Origin: an uncultured Acetobacteraceae bacterium
Lineage (GTDB): Bacteria > Pseudomonadota > Alphaproteobacteria > Acetobacterales > Acetobacteraceae
Assembly: GCA_903924985.1 (NCBI GenBank)
Contig: CAIYDT010000219.1
Location: 1-35,782, forward strand
Direction of reading: 5' to 3'
Length of the DNA: 35,782 nt
Shown here: piece after piece, positions 7,305 through 13,497 of the stretch
How positions within the stretch are numbered: position 1 is the stretch's first letter
Layout: every line of letters begins with the position of its first letter
The notes under the pieces: model-generated
What the model saw: the letters and a program-made list of their open reading frames with translations, nothing else
Told to the model about the DNA's origin: nothing
The model's database searches: none
Translations under genes and position numbers: made by a program

Positions 7305-8345
7305 ATGATCGCCGAACGCATCCTGATGGGATTGCTGCTGGGGGGCGTGGCCATCGGCTGCGTGCTGGTGCTGTACCCGTTCATCTCCGCGCTGCTATGG
7401 GCGGCGATACTGGTGTTCACCACCTGGCCGGTGTTCGAGTGGCTGCGCCAGCGCCTACGCCTGCGGCACGGCCCCGCCGCGGGATTGATGGTGGCGCTGA
7501 CCGCCGTGGTCGTGGTGCTGCCCATCGCCCTCGCCGCGCCGAGCGGGGCCGACGACATCGGCCGGCTGCGGCATGCGATCGAGGATGCGTTACGGTCCGG
7601 CCTGCCGGCCTCCCCCGACTGGCTGTTCGACCTGCCGCTGGTGGGCCAGACCCTGGGCGATCTGTGGAACCACTGGGCCGCGGACATCAGCGCCATGTTG
7701 GGCGCCCTGCAGCCCTATTTCGGGATCGTGCTGGAAAACGGGCTGCACGTGCTGCTGGGGATTGCCGGCGGCGTGCTGATGTTCCTGCTGGCGCTGTTCG
7801 CCGCCTTCTTCATCTATGTGCACGGCGAGGCGATGGCCGCCCGCTTGAAACTGCTGCTGCAACGCATCGCCGGGGAGCGCGCGGACCGGCTGGTCCTGGT
7901 CACCGGCAATACCGTACGGGGTGTCGTCTACGGCATTCTGGGTACCGCGATCGTGCAGGGCGTGCTGACAGCGGTCGGACTGGGCTTGGCGGGCGTGCCG
8001 CGGGCCATGCTGCTGGGCGGTACCGCCGGGCTGTTGGCCGTGCTGCCGGTGGGTGCGCCCTTGGTGTGGATCCCCGCATCGCTCTGGCTGATGGGCACCG
8101 GGCATCTGGGATGGGGGATCTTCCTGGCAATTTATGGAACGGTGGTCATCTCCGGCGCCGATAGCCTCATCCGTCCCTGGTTCATCGCGCGCGGCGCCGA
8201 TCTGCCATTCCTGCTGACGGTGCTGGGAGTGCTGGGCGGGGCGCTGGCATTCGGGCTATTGGGAATTTTCCTGGGGCCGGTGCTATTGGGCGTGGGGTAC
8301 ACCCTGATGAACGAATGGGCCCGCGGCGCGGAGGAAGGACATTGA
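7305..8345 (+). CDS. AI-2E family transporter (TqsA/PerM-like permease)
   Basis: 346 residues with seven to eight hydrophobic segments. Two or three lie near the N-terminus (about 6-80), followed by a soluble loop (about 85-140) and a C-terminal helix bundle (about 145-335). The pattern, including FAAFFIYVHGE and the PRAMLLGGTAGLLAVLPVGAP region, is that of the AI-2E transporter family, inner-membrane exporters of which few have a known substrate. Length is typical (about 350). A small membrane-protein gene overlaps its stop and is probably translationally coupled. Autoinducer-2 export should not be assumed. Confidence 0.9.
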   Translation: MIAERILMGLLLGGVAIGCVLVLYPFISALLWAAILVFTTWPVFEWLRQRLRLRHGPAAGLMVALTAVVVVLPIALAAPSGADDIGRLRHAIEDALRSGLPASPDWLFDLPLVGQTLGDLWNHWAADISAMLGALQPYFGIVLENGLHVLLGIAGGVLMFLLALFAAFFIYVHGEAMAARLKLLLQRIAGERADRLVLVTGNTVRGVVYGILGTAIVQGVLTAVGLGLAGVPRAMLLGGTAGLLAVLPVGAPLVWIPASLWLMGTGHLGWGIFLAIYGTVVISGADSLIRPWFIARGADLPFLLTVLGVLGGALAFGLLGIFLGPVLLGVGYTLMNEWARGAEEGH

Positions 8346-8530
8346 CGGTAGAACCATCGGGCTCCCGCCTGCGGTCCCTCGTGGGATTGGCGCTTGTCGC
8401 GGCGCTATTCGCCGGGGTTTGGCTCGTGATGACCGAACTGCGGCGGTCGGCGCGCCTACAGGACTGCTACACCTCCGGTCGGACGAATTGCGTGACGATC
8501 GACAGCAACGGTACACATGTAACGCGATAG
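8342..8530 (+). CDS. Small single-pass membrane protein (62 aa)
   Basis: TTG at 8342-8344 overlaps the TGA (8343-8345) of the transporter gene. A strong GGAGGAAGG at 8330-8338 sits at the right distance, so this non-ATG start is preferred over one inside the upstream gene. The product has a short basic N-terminus, one hydrophobic helix (about 10-30, VGLALVAALFAGVWLVM) and a ~30-residue tail with two cysteines (QDCYTSGRTNC). The cysteines would be periplasmic if the N-terminus is inside. I recognise no family. Coupling to the permease suggests an accessory subunit, but this is inference. Confidence 0.62.
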   Translation: MTVEPSGSRLRSLVGLALVAALFAGVWLVMTELRRSARLQDCYTSGRTNCVTIDSNGTHVTR

Positions 8531-8550
8531 TGACCGCCAGCTCGTAGTAC

Positions 8551-8564
8551 TTGATTTGCATCAA
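8551..8564. promoter_or_regulatory. Perfect FNR/FnrL/FixK-type box
   Basis: TTGATTTGCATCAA matches the TTGAT-N4-ATCAA consensus of FNR-type regulators at all ten defined positions. It lies 80 bp upstream of the zeta-inhibitor start, in the short gap after the small membrane protein, and is the only plausible regulatory site ahead of the four-gene operon. In alphaproteobacteria FnrL/FixK/Anr proteins bind such boxes under low oxygen. No strong -10 is obvious downstream, so activation versus repression cannot be read from the sequence. Confidence 0.72.
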
Positions 8565-8643
8565 TGCCCACGTTGCCTATCGGGATGAAATCGGCGACAT
8601 ACGCACCATAGGAATGGTGGGACGCACCGAATGGAGGATGGCC

Positions 8644-8982
8644 TTGCCAACGTTCGAAGAGCGGGAACACGCGTTCGAAGCAAAGTTCGCGCACGATGAG
8701 GAATTCCGCTTCCTGGTAAGTGCCCGGCGCGATAAACTGTTCGCGCATTGGGCTGCGGCGACGTTGAAACTCTCCAGATCCGATGAGGATGCGCTGGTCA
8801 AGGCCGTGCTCGCGATCTCCGATGCGCGCGGACACGATGAGGCGCTGCTGCGCTACGTGGCGGAAATCATGTCGGCGCATGGCCACGTTGACGCCGACCT
8901 GTCCGACGCCTTGGCGCATTGCGGGCAAGAAGCTCGGAGGCAGTTGATCGAAGCGCCACCCGAACAGTCCGAAGTCCTTTAA
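8644..8982 (+). CDS. ATP synthase inhibitor subunit zeta homologue (DUF1476)
   Basis: 112 residues. The start is taken as TTG 8644-8646: GGAGG (8633-8637) lies 6 nt before it but directly touches the ATG at 8638, which is too close to use. The result, (M)PTFEEREHAFEAKFAHDEEF, is the conserved zeta N-terminus, followed by RRDKLFAHWAA. In Paracoccus-type enzymes the zeta N-terminus inserts into F1 and blocks ATP hydrolysis. The family is restricted to alphaproteobacteria and typically about 105-110 residues. The C-terminal half is divergent, so this may be a second, specialised copy. It heads an operon with two membrane proteins and cytochrome b561, downstream of an FNR box. Confidence 0.85.
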   Translation: MPTFEEREHAFEAKFAHDEEFRFLVSARRDKLFAHWAAATLKLSRSDEDALVKAVLAISDARGHDEALLRYVAEIMSAHGHVDADLSDALAHCGQEARRQLIEAPPEQSEVL

Positions 8983-8984
8983 GC

Positions 8985-9551
8985 GTGGTAATCAGCCTCC
9001 GCGATCTGGTTACCATCCTTCATGGCATGGGGTTCGGGGTGTTGTTCATGCTCGCGTTCTCGGGCGCGATTGGGGTGATTTACGGAACGGCCACGACCGG
9101 CGCGGTTGAGCCGGCCACGTCGGCGCACAACAAGATGTTCCGCTTTTACCTGACCAGCATGGCCGTTCTGTCCTGGCTGACCGCGCTGTCCGGTACCTAT
9201 ATCGTCTATCCTTGGTACCGTGCGGTCGCGCCCGTCGGCACCACCGATTTATCGCATTTTCCGCGGGCCTTGCTGGTGTCGAGCCCGCTGACCGCTGGAT
9301 GGCACACGTTCGGCATGGAGTGGAAAGAGCATATCTCCTGGTTCACACCGCTCGCCATGACGATGGTCGCCTTTGTGTTCATCAAATACGGCCCACAGAT
9401 TGCCCGCCATCGTCACATGCGGAGCGCGATTATGGGATTCACCGCGGCTGCCTTTCTGGCGACCTTTGTATCCGGTTTTTTCGGTGCCATGCTCACCGAG
9501 CACGCCCCCATGATTGGCGGACCGGAGATTGTTATCGAGGGACACCATTAG
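8985..9551 (+). CDS. Four-helix membrane protein, His-rich, unknown
   Basis: 188 residues from GTG 8985-8987, two bases after the zeta stop; no ATG start fits as well. Predicted helices lie at about 10-34, 55-78, 117-137 and 147-171. Histidines occur at or near helix ends (H13, H48, H91, H107, H116 and the C-terminal EGHH), including a WHTFGMEWKEH cluster just before helix 3. Such placement could serve heme or metal ligation, but I do not recognise the family and do not assign a cofactor. Tight spacing with its neighbours and a downstream cytochrome b561 suggest a role in respiratory electron transfer. Confidence 0.8.
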   Translation: MVISLRDLVTILHGMGFGVLFMLAFSGAIGVIYGTATTGAVEPATSAHNKMFRFYLTSMAVLSWLTALSGTYIVYPWYRAVAPVGTTDLSHFPRALLVSSPLTAGWHTFGMEWKEHISWFTPLAMTMVAFVFIKYGPQIARHRHMRSAIMGFTAAAFLATFVSGFFGAMLTEHAPMIGGPEIVIEGHH

Positions 9552-9552
9552 C

Positions 9553-9900
9553 ATGGACCAGCAAGCACCCGAGGAACTGGGGCTGATTCCGAACGGCTCC
9601 GGTGCCGCGGCGATTTTGGCTGCTGGTATCGGGTCCCTCACGCTTGGTGCTTTATCCTTCGCCGGCGATGTCTGGTCGACCGCGACCAAAGCCTTCATCA
9701 TTTGGGGCCCAAGCGGACCCTTGTCGGGCGAGAGTACTGGCGCGGTCATCGTATGGCTGGTCGCCTGGCTGGTGCTGTCCATGCTTTGGAGCAAACGGAA
9801 CGTGAATTTGGCACGCGTCAATTCGATTTCGTTCATCATGCTGGGTGCGGGGCTTTTGTTGACCTTCCCCCCTTTCGTGGATTTGCTGCAAGGCAAATGA
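9553..9900 (+). CDS. Three-helix membrane protein, unknown
   Basis: 115 residues from ATG 9553-9555, one base after the previous stop. Hydrophobic segments lie at about 18-38, 60-80 and 92-110, separated by a Gly/Ser/Pro-rich loop (IIWGPSGPLSGE). No motif identifies a family. The preceding gene ends in GGxEIVIEGHH and this one starts at once, which suggests that the two proteins are subunits of one membrane assembly. Its TGA (9898-9900) overlaps the ATG of the cytochrome b561 gene, so translation is coupled. Confidence 0.78.
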   Translation: MDQQAPEELGLIPNGSGAAAILAAGIGSLTLGALSFAGDVWSTATKAFIIWGPSGPLSGESTGAVIVWLVAWLVLSMLWSKRNVNLARVNSISFIMLGAGLLLTFPPFVDLLQGK

Positions 9901-10451
9901 CAGTGCCATCCGTCGACCCTGAGTTTCAACGCTATGACGCCACAACCATCGTGCTGCATTGGCTGGTCGCGATCTTGGTCGCGATCCTGTGGCTCGGCGC
10001 GGAGATGATCGATCGGTTCCCCGAAGGTCCCTCGCGATCCGATGCACGATCATTTCATATAGTGCTGGGATTTCTGCTGGGTGGGATCGGGAGCGTACGC
10101 TTCGTTTGGCGATTGTCGTTTGGCAAACCTCTGCCCCCCGCCGACGCGGGCTTCCTGGGCATCGCCGCGAAAATCGCGCATCAGGGGCTCTATGCTCTGC
10201 TGGCGGCGATGGTTTTCGTGGGCATGCTTCTGCTCTGGGCTACAGGAGACAGCGTTTTTAATTATCTGGACATGCCGGTTAATGGCCCTGACGATCGGGC
10301 CCTCGCGGCCCGGTTGCGGTATATTCATGACCTGATCGGGTGGGTTATTGTCGCGGCCGTGGGTCTGCACGTCGCGGCGGTACTCTTTCACCATTATGTC
10401 TTGCGGGATACCGTGCTCGGCCGAATGCTATTACGACAGCCGGAAATGTAG
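9897..10451 (+). CDS. Cytochrome b561 (prokaryotic CybB-type)
   Basis: 184 residues from ATG 9897-9899, in an ATGA overlap with the gene before. The N-terminus YDATTIVLHWLVAILV carries the first helix His (H21). Further helix histidines are H54 (RSFHIVLGF), H95 (IAHQGLYALL), H144 and H158 (GLHVAAVLFHH). This is the four-helix, di-heme-type arrangement of bacterial cytochrome b561, a quinol-oxidising inner-membrane electron-transfer protein. Length matches the family (about 175-185). It is the last gene of the putative FNR-controlled operon and could pass electrons to or from the two unknown membrane proteins. Confidence 0.9.
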   Translation: MTVPSVDPEFQRYDATTIVLHWLVAILVAILWLGAEMIDRFPEGPSRSDARSFHIVLGFLLGGIGSVRFVWRLSFGKPLPPADAGFLGIAAKIAHQGLYALLAAMVFVGMLLLWATGDSVFNYLDMPVNGPDDRALAARLRYIHDLIGWVIVAAVGLHVAAVLFHHYVLRDTVLGRMLLRQPEM

Positions 10452-10481
10452 ATTGGGACATACCCAAGGCCGGGTTACAAA

Positions 10482-10496
10482 AGGCGATCGTCGCCT
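10482..10496 (-). terminator. Weak hairpin with T-run on the minus strand
   Basis: AGGCGA-TCG-TCGCCT is a perfect 6-bp stem. Read on the minus strand it is followed by TTTTG, so it could stop transcripts from the fzlA-like gene about 290 bp upstream. In the plus direction the stem is followed by A-rich sequence, which does not fit a terminator for the cytochrome operon. The short stem limits confidence. Confidence 0.3.
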
Positions 10497-10682
10497 AAAA
10501 ACGGAAAGAGTGGAAAATACAGATTCCGCGCAACTGGCAACAACCTGTCCGCTCGCCGGCCCAGGCGATCAGGCTGCATTCGATAAATGCGGAATAATTG
10601 GGTCTGGCACCAATCCAATGACACGAATCCATGCATGACCCGCATCGCGCAAGCCCGGCCCCATGTGTATCATAGATGACGA

Positions 10683-10701
10683 TTCACAATAAGATTGTGA
10701 A
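10683..10701. promoter_or_regulatory. Perfect palindrome TTCACAAT-N3-ATTGTGAA
   Basis: Eight base pairs on each side of AAG match perfectly. The size and symmetry resemble a binding site for a dimeric helix-turn-helix regulator rather than a terminator, since no T-run follows. It sits between two convergent genes, far from either start, so it may belong to a lost gene. Confidence 0.35.
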
Positions 10702-10783
10702 AATGACGTGCATTGACAGCCCTGGCCCATCGATCTTGCGCAGTTGATAAGAAAGCTGCCGCTCATATTGCGATACGACTGGG

Positions 10784-11452
10784 TCAGAAATCCAGATCGT
10801 CGTAATGTTTCGGCGGCGTCATTCCCGCCACCCGGTCCATCAACAGCCCCCGAAAGCTGGGGCGGCTCTTGACCCGAACATACCACTCCTTGGCGGCCGG
10901 GCATAAGGACCAGTCGACGTCGCCGATGAAATCGAGCGACGACAAATGCGCCGCCGCCGCGAAGTCCGCCAGCGACAGGACCGAACCCGCTAGCCATTTG
11001 CGGGTTTCCGCCAGCCAGCCGATATATTCCAGATGGTAGCGCAACGCGGTGTAGCCGGTGCGCATCGCCCCAGGGTCGGGGTTGCCGCGCCCCGCGAGGC
11101 GCCGCATGTGCTTCTCGCCCAGCAGGTTCTCGGTAACTTCCCGCCCGAATTTTCCGTCGAACCACGCCGCCAGCCGGCGCACCTCCACCCGTTCGGCCAG
11201 CGTGTGCCCCATCAGGCTCACGTCGGGGTAAGCCTCATCGAGGTATTCGCAAATGACCGAGGAGTCCGGGATCGCCAGCCCGTTATCCTCCTCCAGCGTC
11301 GGCACCGTCCCGGCGGGATTCAGCGCCAGATAGGCCTCACGCCGTTCCCACGGCTTTTCGACCCGCAATTCGAACGGCAGGCGCTTTTCCGCCAGCACAA
11401 GACGAACCTTGCGAGCGTGCGGGGACAAGGGAAGATGATAGAGGATGCGCAT
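10784..11452 (-). CDS. fzlA: FzlA-like glutathione S-transferase-fold protein
   Basis: 222 residues. The N-terminal thioredoxin-like domain (1-80) opens MRILYHLPLSPHARKVRLVL and has the GST loop NPAGTVPTL and IPDSSVICEYLDE. The C-terminal helical domain (about 90-205) includes SLADFAAAAHLSSLDFIGDV and KSRPSFRGLL. The terminal tail HYDDLDF is the feature I associate with alphaproteobacterial FzlA, the FtsZ-binding division protein of Caulobacter. Typical catalytic Ser/Cys usage is unclear, which fits a non-enzymatic role. It is transcribed away from the NDUFA9-like gene end by 43 bp on the same strand. A generic GST is the alternative. Confidence 0.68.
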   Translation of the reverse strand: MRILYHLPLSPHARKVRLVLAEKRLPFELRVEKPWERREAYLALNPAGTVPTLEEDNGLAIPDSSVICEYLDEAYPDVSLMGHTLAERVEVRRLAAWFDGKFGREVTENLLGEKHMRRLAGRGNPDPGAMRTGYTALRYHLEYIGWLAETRKWLAGSVLSLADFAAAAHLSSLDFIGDVDWSLCPAAKEWYVRVKSRPSFRGLLMDRVAGMTPPKHYDDLDF

Positions 11453-11495
11453 CGCGGGCCTTATCGCACCGGCGGCCGCGTTGCGCCAACCCGCC

Positions 11496-12458
11496 TCAAT
11501 GCGCGGCCTGCACGTCCGGGGTCACGATCCGCTTACCCCCCGGCCGGAAACGCCGCAGGTAGAACGGCACGATCAGCTCGATCGGCGTCGGGACGATCCC
11601 GAGGTCGGCCAGGCCCGGCATGCCGGAAGCCACCACGTTGTCGCGCGCCAGCATCAGAAGCTGATCGCGGGTCAGCAGCTTGCCGGGCAGTTTTTCCAGG
11701 ATCGCCGCCTGCAACCGCCCAAAGCACATGGGCAGGGCGATGGCCGGCTTCCGGTGCCCGGTCTCCTTCATGATGTAATCCAGCAGCGCTCGCATGGTCA
11801 GGGCGCGCGGCCCGCCCAGCTCATACAGTCCGCCCTCCGCGTCGGGGCGGGTCAACGCGGCCAAAACCGCGTCTGCCACATCGCCGACGTACACCGGCTG
11901 TAGCTTGGTGGCCCCCGCGATGACCGGCATGATCGGGAACATGCGGGCCATGCCGGCGAAACGGTTGAAGAAGCGATCCTCCTGCCCGAACACGACGGAG
12001 GGTCGCAGAATGGTGGCACCCGGGAAGCCCTGGCGTACCGCCTGCTCCCCGGCGGCCTTGCTGGCGCCGTAGCGGCTAGGGCTCGCCGGATCGGCACCGA
12101 TGGCGGACAGATGTACCAGGCGGGACGCTCCAGCCGCGGCGGCCAGGCGCGCGACTCGTCCCGCCCCGTCGGCATGGATCGCCTGGAAGGTCGCGCCTCC
12201 GCTTTCCGCCAGGATGCCCGCCAAATTGACGACCAGATCGGCCCCCTGAACGGCTCGGGCAACCCCGGCTTCGTCGGTGACCGGCGCTTTAAGCAACACG
12301 ATCTGCCCCACCGTCCCCATGGTCTTGAGGAACTGCGCCGCCTCGGGATCGCGCACCGCGACCCGCACCACATGGCCGCGTTGTGCCAGGCGCTTAACCA
12401 CATAGCGGCCGATGAACCCAGAACCGCCAAAAACCGTCGCAATACCGAGCGTCGCCAT
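11496..12458 (-). CDS. Complex I NDUFA9-family NAD(P)-binding protein
   Basis: 320 residues from ATG 12456-12458; alternative ATGs lie 2 and 6 codons upstream, with GGGAG just before them. An atypical extended SDR: TVFGGSGFIGRYVVKRLAQ near the N-terminus binds NAD(P)(H), VNLAGILAESGG follows, and the catalytic YxxxK is replaced or kept only as YGASKAAGE. The C-terminal helical part (RDQLLMLARDNVV and LGIVPTPIE) is typical of bacterial NDUFA9 homologues, thought to help complex I assembly or stability. Length matches. It is the upstream partner of the fzlA-like gene, 43 bp apart, a pairing that could be an operon. Confidence 0.88.
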   Translation of the reverse strand: MATLGIATVFGGSGFIGRYVVKRLAQRGHVVRVAVRDPEAAQFLKTMGTVGQIVLLKAPVTDEAGVARAVQGADLVVNLAGILAESGGATFQAIHADGAGRVARLAAAAGASRLVHLSAIGADPASPSRYGASKAAGEQAVRQGFPGATILRPSVVFGQEDRFFNRFAGMARMFPIMPVIAGATKLQPVYVGDVADAVLAALTRPDAEGGLYELGGPRALTMRALLDYIMKETGHRKPAIALPMCFGRLQAAILEKLPGKLLTRDQLLMLARDNVVASGMPGLADLGIVPTPIELIVPFYLRRFRPGGKRIVTPDVQAAH

Positions 12459-12623
12459 AACCATCGTCTCCCGCATTCCGTTCGCGGCGGTCTTTTCTCA
12501 CCACCGCCAATGGTTTGCCATGGGAAATCGTACCCCAAAAGCCCTAATGATGGTTGACGCCTGCTCCGGCGGCGGTTACATCGCCGCCCCTACCGGACGC
12601 GGTGCGCCGCGGTTGCTCCTGTT

Positions 12624-12710
12624 GCCCAGGTGGCGGAATTGGTAGACGCGCAGGTTTCAGGTACCTGTGGCCGCAAGGTCGTGGAAGTTCGAGTCTTCTC
12701 CTGGGCACCA
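12624..12710 (+). tRNA. tRNA-Leu (anticodon CAG)
   Basis: 87 nt, class II with a long variable arm and encoded CCA. The acceptor stem GCCCAGG (12624-12630) pairs with CCTGGGC (12700-12706); discriminator A12707, CCA 12708-12710. The anticodon stem CAGGT/ACCTG encloses TTCAGGT with CAG at 12658-12660. It reads CUG, expected to be the dominant Leu codon here. The rnd start codon is only five bases downstream. Confidence 0.96.
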
Positions 12711-12715
12711 ACGGA

Positions 12716-13369
12716 ATGAGCACAACGCAATTCATGGCAAACGCTACCATCCACCTGCACCGGCACGATCTGCCGGACGGGCTGTCCCTCGGCCCCATCG
12801 TGGCGGTCGACACAGAAACCATGGGCCTCCGCCCGCACCGGGACCGGCTTTGCCTGGTGCAGATGTCCTCAGGTGACGGCCATGTGCATCTGGTGCAGCT
12901 GATCCCGCCGGCGTTGGGCGGGCACGGCTTCGATTGCCCCAATCTGTCCGCGCTGATGGCCGATCCCGCCGTGGTCAAGCTGATGCACTTCGCGCGGTTC
13001 GATGTGGCCGTGCTCCAGCACAGCCTGGGAATCACGGTCGCCCCGGTTTACTGCACCAAGATCGCCGCCAAGCTGATCCGAACCTTCACGGATAAGCACG
13101 GCCTGAAGGATTTGTGCAAAGAGCTGCTGGGTGTCGATCTGTCGAAGCAGCAGCAGACTTCGGACTGGGGTGCTGTGGAGCTGACGTCGGAACAGCTGTC
13201 CTACGCGGCCTCAGACGTCCTGCATCTGCATCGCCTATGGGAAAAACTGGACGCGCTGCTGGTGCGCGAGGGGCGCCGCCAATTGGCGCAGGAATGCTTC
13301 GATTTCCTCCCCACCCGCGGCCGGCTGGATCTGTTGGGTTATGAGGACCCGGACGTCTTTCACCATTGA
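12716..13369 (+). CDS. rnd: Ribonuclease D (short form)
   Basis: 217 residues from ATG 12716; a second ATG at 12734 gives MANATIHLH and is also plausible, and neither has a strong Shine-Dalgarno. It is a DEDDy 3'-5' exonuclease: D32 and E34 in VAVDTETMG, D96 in HFARFDVAVL, and Y163/D167 in LSYAASDVLHL. The E. coli enzyme has about 375 residues with two C-terminal HRDC domains; here only the catalytic domain is present, as usual in alphaproteobacteria. It trims tRNA 3' ends. Its message begins just after, and probably within the same primary transcript as, tRNA-Leu. Confidence 0.92.
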   Translation: MSTTQFMANATIHLHRHDLPDGLSLGPIVAVDTETMGLRPHRDRLCLVQMSSGDGHVHLVQLIPPALGGHGFDCPNLSALMADPAVVKLMHFARFDVAVLQHSLGITVAPVYCTKIAAKLIRTFTDKHGLKDLCKELLGVDLSKQQQTSDWGAVELTSEQLSYAASDVLHLHRLWEKLDALLVREGRRQLAQECFDFLPTRGRLDLLGYEDPDVFHH

Positions 13370-13408
13370 GGTCGCGACACCGTGTAACATTTCGATATGC
13401 GTTACGCG

Positions 13409-13437
13409 TTGACCCCCTGCCGACCGGGGACCATAGA
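13409..13437 (+). promoter_or_regulatory. Possible sigma70 promoter for kdsD-lpt
   Basis: TTGACC (13409-13414) and CATAGA (13432-13437) are 17 bp apart, about 60 bp before the kdsD start. The -35 is good and the -10 is poor. It is the best candidate in the 128-bp gap after rnd. Confidence 0.35.
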
Positions 13438-13497
13438 AGACACGAACGCTGTACCGGACATGATTTGCCCCACGATTCAATCCTCGCCGACCGCCCC

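Larger units (their letters stand above)
10452..10783. other. 332-bp intergenic region with degenerate coding and palindromes
   Basis: This is the longest gene-free stretch. It contains a 6-bp hairpin (10482-10496) and a perfect 8+3+8 palindrome (10683-10701). A weak reading from GTG 10513 includes TTCPLAGPGDQAAFDKC and ends at TGA 10636-10638. That peptide looks protein-like for its first 25 residues and may be the remnant of a small cysteine-containing protein, but no family was recognised. No convincing intact gene is present on either strand. Both flanking genes end here (convergent). Confidence 0.5.

Noticed and set aside
9249..9959. 236-codon minus-strand ORF
   Set aside because: Antisense to the membrane proteins of the cytochrome operon; no motif.
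10569..11165. 198-codon minus-strand ORF
   Set aside because: Shifted-frame shadow of the fzlA-like gene running into intergenic DNA.
12554..12715. Upstream extension of rnd through tRNA-Leu
   Set aside because: The extension translates the tRNA; the true start is at 12716 or 12734.
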